A stretch of 7,966 bases of DNA from an uncultured Oxalobacter sp. GTDB taxonomy: Bacteria > Pseudomonadota > Gammaproteobacteria > Burkholderiales > Burkholderiaceae_D. Under the pieces are notes generated by a model, which ran no database searches, was not told the DNA's origin, and was given only the letters and a program-made list of their open reading frames with translations. A program made the translations under genes and the position numbers. Position 1 is the stretch's first letter; each line of letters starts with the position of its first letter. Where the stretch lies: assembly GCA_937916185.1 (NCBI GenBank), contig CALGGD010000146.1, positions 1-7,966 of the forward strand, in the 5' to 3' direction. Below are positions 5,690 to 7,966 of this stretch, in pieces.

Positions 5690-5695
5690 TACAAT
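5690..5695 (+). promoter_or_regulatory. Candidate -10 box for the mutT-sel1 operon
   Basis: TACAAT matches five of six -10 bases and lies 36 bases before the ATG at 5732. No convincing -35 box is found 16-18 bases upstream. Confidence 0.35.
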
Positions 5696-5731
5696 ACCGG
5701 CAGTATTGCCACAGCATCCCATTAGAAAACC

Positions 5732-6139
5732 ATGAAACATCTCCAGGTTGCGGCCGCTGTCATCTTCTGTCAAAACAAAATCCTTTGCGTCCAACGTGGT
5801 CTTGGCAGGCAACACACAGCAGTCAGTTTCAAGTATGAGTTCCCTGGCGGCAAACTGGAAGGCGGTGAGACAGGGTACGCCGCACTGATGCGTGAACTCA
5901 GGGAAGAACTGTATATCATCGCCACCATTACACAAGATGACTACATGATGACTGTGGAACATACCTACCCTGAATGCCATATCACCATGTATGTTTACCG
6001 ATGCTGCATCCAGTGTCCTGAACTCACCCTGACCGAACATATCGCCTGCCGATGGCTGCCTGTGGAACAGCTTGATACCCTTGATTGGGCGCCTGCGGAT
6101 ATCCCGATTGTCCGTAAGCTGATGGGGCAGGGCCACTGA
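5732..6139 (+). CDS. Nudix hydrolase, MutT/NudG-like (deoxy)nucleoside triphosphate pyrophosphohydrolase
   Basis: Enzymes of this type hydrolyse damaged or non-canonical nucleoside triphosphates to monophosphate and pyrophosphate in the cytoplasm, limiting mutation. The Nudix box runs from Gly40 to Ile62: G-x5-E46, then RELREELYI with Arg54, Glu55, Glu58 and Glu59, which would hold the magnesium ions. The usual Gly near the end is Tyr61, a change tolerated in relatives. The N-terminal LQVAAAVIFCQNKILCVQR strand and the end EHIACRWLPVEQLDTLDWAP followed by ADIPIV are typical of the MutT/NudG group. Its 135 residues equal the family length. The ATG at 5732 has no clear Shine-Dalgarno site. The Sel1 gene follows after 26 bases, so the two are probably co-transcribed. 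Which nucleotide is the preferred substrate cannot be told. Confidence 0.92.
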   Translation: MKHLQVAAAVIFCQNKILCVQRGLGRQHTAVSFKYEFPGGKLEGGETGYAALMRELREELYIIATITQDDYMMTVEHTYPECHITMYVYRCCIQCPELTLTEHIACRWLPVEQLDTLDWAPADIPIVRKLMGQGH

Positions 6140-6165
6140 TACCGTTTCCTTGGACAAGACAGGAT

Positions 6166-6990
6166 ATGAATACAGACACCCCAGGCACCGCCATTGGACA
6201 ACTGCAGGCAAAAGCCGAATCGGGCGAAACAGAGGCCCAATATCAGTTCGGCATCTGCTTATGGGAAGGCATCGGGATGCCGGCTGATCCAGAAGCGGCG
6301 CTCGAATGGGTGACCCTTGCTGCCGGGAAAGGGCATACACCAGCACAGGTGTGGCTGGGATCGCTGTATCTCAGCAGCCAGGATGAGGAACAGGCGAGGT
6401 TCTGGTTTGAAAAAGCCGCCCTGCAAGGCAATGCCCGTGCCATGTATTACCTTTCGTTGATTTATGTCCGGGGCAACGTTTTTGGAGCAGACCCCATGCT
6501 GGCATTTGAATGGCTGAAGAAAGCGGCCGAAAATGGTTTAACTGAAGCCATGTGCAAACTGGGCATTATGCACTGCCTGGGACATGGTGTTGAAAAAGAC
6601 CACCATCATGCCGTGCAGTGGTTCCAGGAAGCCGCGCTCAAGGGGGATTCCAATGCCCAGATACTGCTTGCCACCGCCTATCTCACGGGAGCCGGGGTTC
6701 CTCAGGAAGAAAGCGCCGCCACCTACTGGTTTGTCCAGGTGAAAAATTCCTGTACTGACAGCAAAACCTTCCTTGTCATGGCAGACATGGTTTCAGAAGG
6801 CGGCCTGATGCCCTGCAGCCGTGTGTCATCTTTTATTCTGCTGAGCATCCATGGCAGCCTTTTTCCTGAAACCAAAGTCGATCTGTCCACCCTGACCGGT
6901 GCGATGTCCGAAGAACAGCTGATACAGGCAAAACGCATTGTCAGGCATATCCTTCCAGAAGGCGGTCATGGTGCGCGTACCCTGCAATAG
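6166..6990 (+). CDS. Sel1-repeat (SLR/TPR-like) protein, 274 aa
   Basis: Five Sel1 units are visible at about 22-57, 58-89, 90-125, 126-161 and 162-197. The second is four residues short because the G-x-G-V loop is missing. Typical pieces are AQYQFGICLWEGIGMPADPE, QARFWFEKAALQGN and KLGIMHCLGHGVEKD. The last 75 residues are not repeated and end in a helical AMSEEQLIQAKRIVRHI. No signal peptide is present, so this is a likely cytoplasmic scaffold protein; in other bacteria such proteins bind partners in signalling or secretion. The ATG at 6166 has AGGAT directly before it, close for a ribosome site, with a GGA further up. It follows the mutT-like gene by 26 bases. It shares the repeat type with the protein at 1017-1595 but differs in length and tail. 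Confidence 0.9.
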   Translation: MNTDTPGTAIGQLQAKAESGETEAQYQFGICLWEGIGMPADPEAALEWVTLAAGKGHTPAQVWLGSLYLSSQDEEQARFWFEKAALQGNARAMYYLSLIYVRGNVFGADPMLAFEWLKKAAENGLTEAMCKLGIMHCLGHGVEKDHHHAVQWFQEAALKGDSNAQILLATAYLTGAGVPQEESAATYWFVQVKNSCTDSKTFLVMADMVSEGGLMPCSRVSSFILLSIHGSLFPETKVDLSTLTGAMSEEQLIQAKRIVRHILPEGGHGARTLQ

Positions 6991-7026
6991 CAAGCCTCCT
7001 TTCCATGGCGACTTAAACAGTCCTTT

Positions 7027-7058
7027 CGCTGTTTACTTTCAGAACAGCGTTCTCTTTC
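7027..7058 (+). terminator. Candidate terminator after the mutT-sel1 operon
   Basis: CGCTGTT (7027-7033) and AACAGCG (7043-7049) form a perfect 7-bp stem with a nine-base loop, followed by the pyrimidine-rich TTCTCTTTCC. It starts 37 bases after the stop. An alternative stem, AAACAG (7015-7020) with CTGTTT (7029-7034), would compete with it. Confidence 0.5.
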
Positions 7059-7125
7059 CACAACATCATGCAGACCAACCGGTTTTTCCCTTAAAGAAAA
7101 CCGATAAGAAATGGAACAAACCGCC

Positions 7126-7190
7126 TTTTTTTTCAAAAAAAGAGACACTTTATGTACTTCTTGTTCTATGTAACTTAAAGTCTGTTGTAT
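7126..7190 (+). promoter_or_regulatory. A/T-tract and candidate promoter of the second XRE gene
   Basis: Eight T, one C and seven A (7126-7141) make a likely bent or UP-like stretch. Downstream, TTGTTC (7161-7166) and TTGTAT (7185-7190) are 18 bases apart, a modest sigma70 match. Two copies of TATGTA (7151 and 7167) and an ACTT-A-AAGT palindrome (7173-7181) lie in the same stretch and could be protein-binding sites. Confidence 0.35.
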
Positions 7191-7193
7191 CTG

Positions 7194-7209
7194 TATGGGC
7201 ATGTCCATA
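7194..7209. promoter_or_regulatory. Candidate operator of the second XRE regulator
   Basis: TATGGGCATGTCCATA is a 16-bp palindrome with one mismatched pair. It lies 28 bases before the start codon and just after the candidate -10, where an autorepressor would bind. The assignment is by position only. Confidence 0.45.
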
Positions 7210-7237
7210 GAATCAATCGGCGGAGGGGAGTATTCTT

Positions 7238-7468
7238 ATGATTAAACAAATCGGACAGAGAATCCGCGAACTTCGCAAGGCAAAAGGCATCAGCCAAGAA
7301 CAGCTTGGACTTGAAGCTGGACTTCATAGAACCTATATCGTTAGCGTAGAGAACGGGAGACGCAATATTTCAATCATTGCTCTCAGCAGAATCTGGGAGG
7401 GGTTGCACATAACACCCCAGGCTTTCTTTGATTCCATCTTGTTCCAGAATAAAGAGCCTCAGTTCTGA
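7238..7468 (+). CDS. Small XRE-family regulator, controller (C)-protein-like (76 aa)
   Basis: This is a DNA-binding protein consisting of little more than one HTH_3 domain (residues about 8-62). The core reads SQEQLGLEAGLHRTYIVSVE (19-38), then NGRRNISI. This LHRTYI-VE-G-RNIS pattern is typical of restriction-modification controller proteins and similar short regulators. The C-terminal 14 residues are probably part of the dimer interface or disordered. GGAGGGGAG lies well placed before the ATG at 7238. It stands alone between its own promoter-like region and an excellent terminator. No methylase or endonuclease gene is in the window, so a role in restriction-modification is not shown and it may be an orphan. 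It is not closely similar to the HTH protein at 481-759. Confidence 0.9.
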   Translation: MIKQIGQRIRELRKAKGISQEQLGLEAGLHRTYIVSVENGRRNISIIALSRIWEGLHITPQAFFDSILFQNKEPQF

Positions 7469-7472
7469 CATA

Positions 7473-7503
7473 AGAAAAAGGCTTCATTTTCCAGCCTTTT
7501 TCT
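7473..7503. terminator. Strong intrinsic terminator, bidirectional
   Basis: AGAAAAAGGCT (7473-7483) and AGCCTTTTTCT (7493-7503) form a perfect 11-bp stem around a nine-base loop. The T-rich arm serves as the tail, and because the other arm is A-rich the structure works in both directions. It begins five bases after the regulator's stop codon. Confidence 0.9.
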
Positions 7504-7682
7504 TTGCATTCATTTCATATGCATTTAACATGCATAATTGCTCGTCAACACTTCAAAAACCAACGTATCGTTCATTGAGGGTCTGCCTATGCCAGACCGA
7601 TGACTGGATTTCCTTGCGCTCAGGCGGGAAACAGGTGACAATCAACCAATCGTCAGATATCCCCTGAATCCTGCGGAATGCT
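7504..7682. other. Intergenic region before the rhodanese gene, two inverted repeats
   Basis: TATGCA (7518-7523) and TGCATA (7531-7536) form an inverted repeat in an A/T-rich stretch with a CATAAT (7533-7538) that could be a -10 box. Further on GGTCTG (7580-7585) and CAGACC (7593-7598) form a short hairpin. A weak promoter pair, GTGACA (7635) and TATCCC (7658), lies 17 apart nearer the start codon. None is decisive. Confidence 0.3.
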
Positions 7683-7966
7683 ATGAAAAGCCTTGACATG
7701 CTCAAACGACTGGTCACTGCAGTGTTCATTGCCTTCTCGTGCCTCACCGTAACCGCCTGTATCAATGCAGACCACCGTCATGAAGGCACCCTGGATGGCT
7801 CACAGGCCAATCAACTGATTGCAAGGCTGGGAAAACAGCTCAACATCCTGGATGTACGCACCCCTGAGGAATACGCGCAATGCCATCTCAAAGGAGCAAT
7901 CAATATCCCTGTTGAAGCCCTGCCAGAAAAAACCGGCACCCTGCCAGAAGGGCCCATCCTTATCGT
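7683..7966 (+). CDS. Rhodanese-domain lipoprotein, 5' part (cut by window end)
   Basis: The frame opens at ATG 7683 and is still open at the last base, so 94 residues are seen. Residues 1-26 form a lipoprotein signal: LKR, a hydrophobic core (LVTAVFIAFSCL) and a lipobox VTAC with Cys26. From about residue 41 a rhodanese-like domain begins: LNILDVRTPEEYAQCHLKGA at 53-72, then INIPVEAL and PILIV at 91-95. The catalytic Cys, if present, would follow PILIV just outside the window, so an active sulphurtransferase cannot be told from an inactive one. Membrane-anchored single-domain rhodaneses in the periplasm often serve sulphur transfer or redox tasks. Start choice: GGAA lies seven bases before the ATG; a second in-frame ATG five codons on would still give a signal sequence. 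Confidence in the family is high. Confidence 0.85.
   Translation, partial: MKSLDMLKRLVTAVFIAFSCLTVTACINADHRHEGTLDGSQANQLIARLGKQLNILDVRTPEEYAQCHLKGAINIPVEALPEKTGTLPEGPILI

Noticed and set aside
5732..6139. Nudix box with Tyr in place of the final Gly as a sign of inactivity
   Set aside because: All metal-binding Glu and the Arg are present, and this Gly position varies in active relatives.
5630..6346. Long minus-strand frame of 238 residues across the mutT-like gene
   Set aside because: It is antisense to the clear Nudix gene and part of the second Sel1 gene, and shows no family motif.

Overview
The window looks like bacterial DNA of about 50% GC from a Gram-negative organism. The evidence is two lipoprotein signal peptides, a periplasmic-type lysozyme-inhibitor fold, Shine-Dalgarno sites and sigma70-like promoters. 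The mix of a BspA-type leucine-rich repeat protein, Sel1-repeat proteins and a NudG/MutT-like Nudix enzyme would fit a host-associated Pseudomonadota, perhaps a gut Burkholderiales such as an Oxalobacter or Sutterella relative. That placement is inference and rests on no marker gene.

Layout, left to right. (1) 1-312 is the 3' end of a BspA-like leucine-rich repeat gene that stops in the middle of a 23-residue repeat. (2) 386-845 is a small self-contained unit on the minus strand: an XRE-type regulator with a good promoter, an inverted repeat over its -10 box and an intrinsic terminator. (3) 1017-3018 is a minus-strand run that probably starts at a promoter near 3018. It holds a broken remnant of a GNAT acetyltransferase, an exported HSL-type (family IV) esterase and a Sel1-repeat protein. 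(4) 3141-4565 holds two plus-strand genes, each with its own promoter-like sequence: a zinc-ribbon protein with a C-terminal YbjQ-like domain, closed by a strong terminator, and a lipoprotein with an MliC-like domain and a very basic tail. (5) 4664-5299 is a minus-strand exported SGNH hydrolase convergent with the lipoprotein. (6) 5300-5731 is a long intergenic region with a possible structured element, a perfect minus-strand terminator and the C-terminal end of a lost minus-strand gene. (7) 5732-6990 is a mutT-like Nudix gene followed at 26 bp by a second Sel1 gene, probably one operon. (8) 7238-7503 is a second small XRE regulator with an 11-bp-stem terminator. (9) 7683-7966 is the start of a rhodanese-domain lipoprotein cut by the window edge.

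How the genes fit together. Most of the genes are monocistronic or in pairs, and no CRISPR array, tRNA, rRNA, transposase or integrase is visible. The shared theme is the cell envelope: an exported esterase, an exported SGNH hydrolase, a lysozyme-inhibitor-like lipoprotein and a rhodanese lipoprotein. The two HTH proteins look self-regulating. I see no clear new defence or signalling system. The most unusual items are the MliC-like/basic-tail fusion, the zinc-ribbon/YbjQ-like fusion, the SGNH enzyme with a displaced catalytic Asp, and several gene remnants with their signals still in place. Together these suggest an accessory region that has lost genes.
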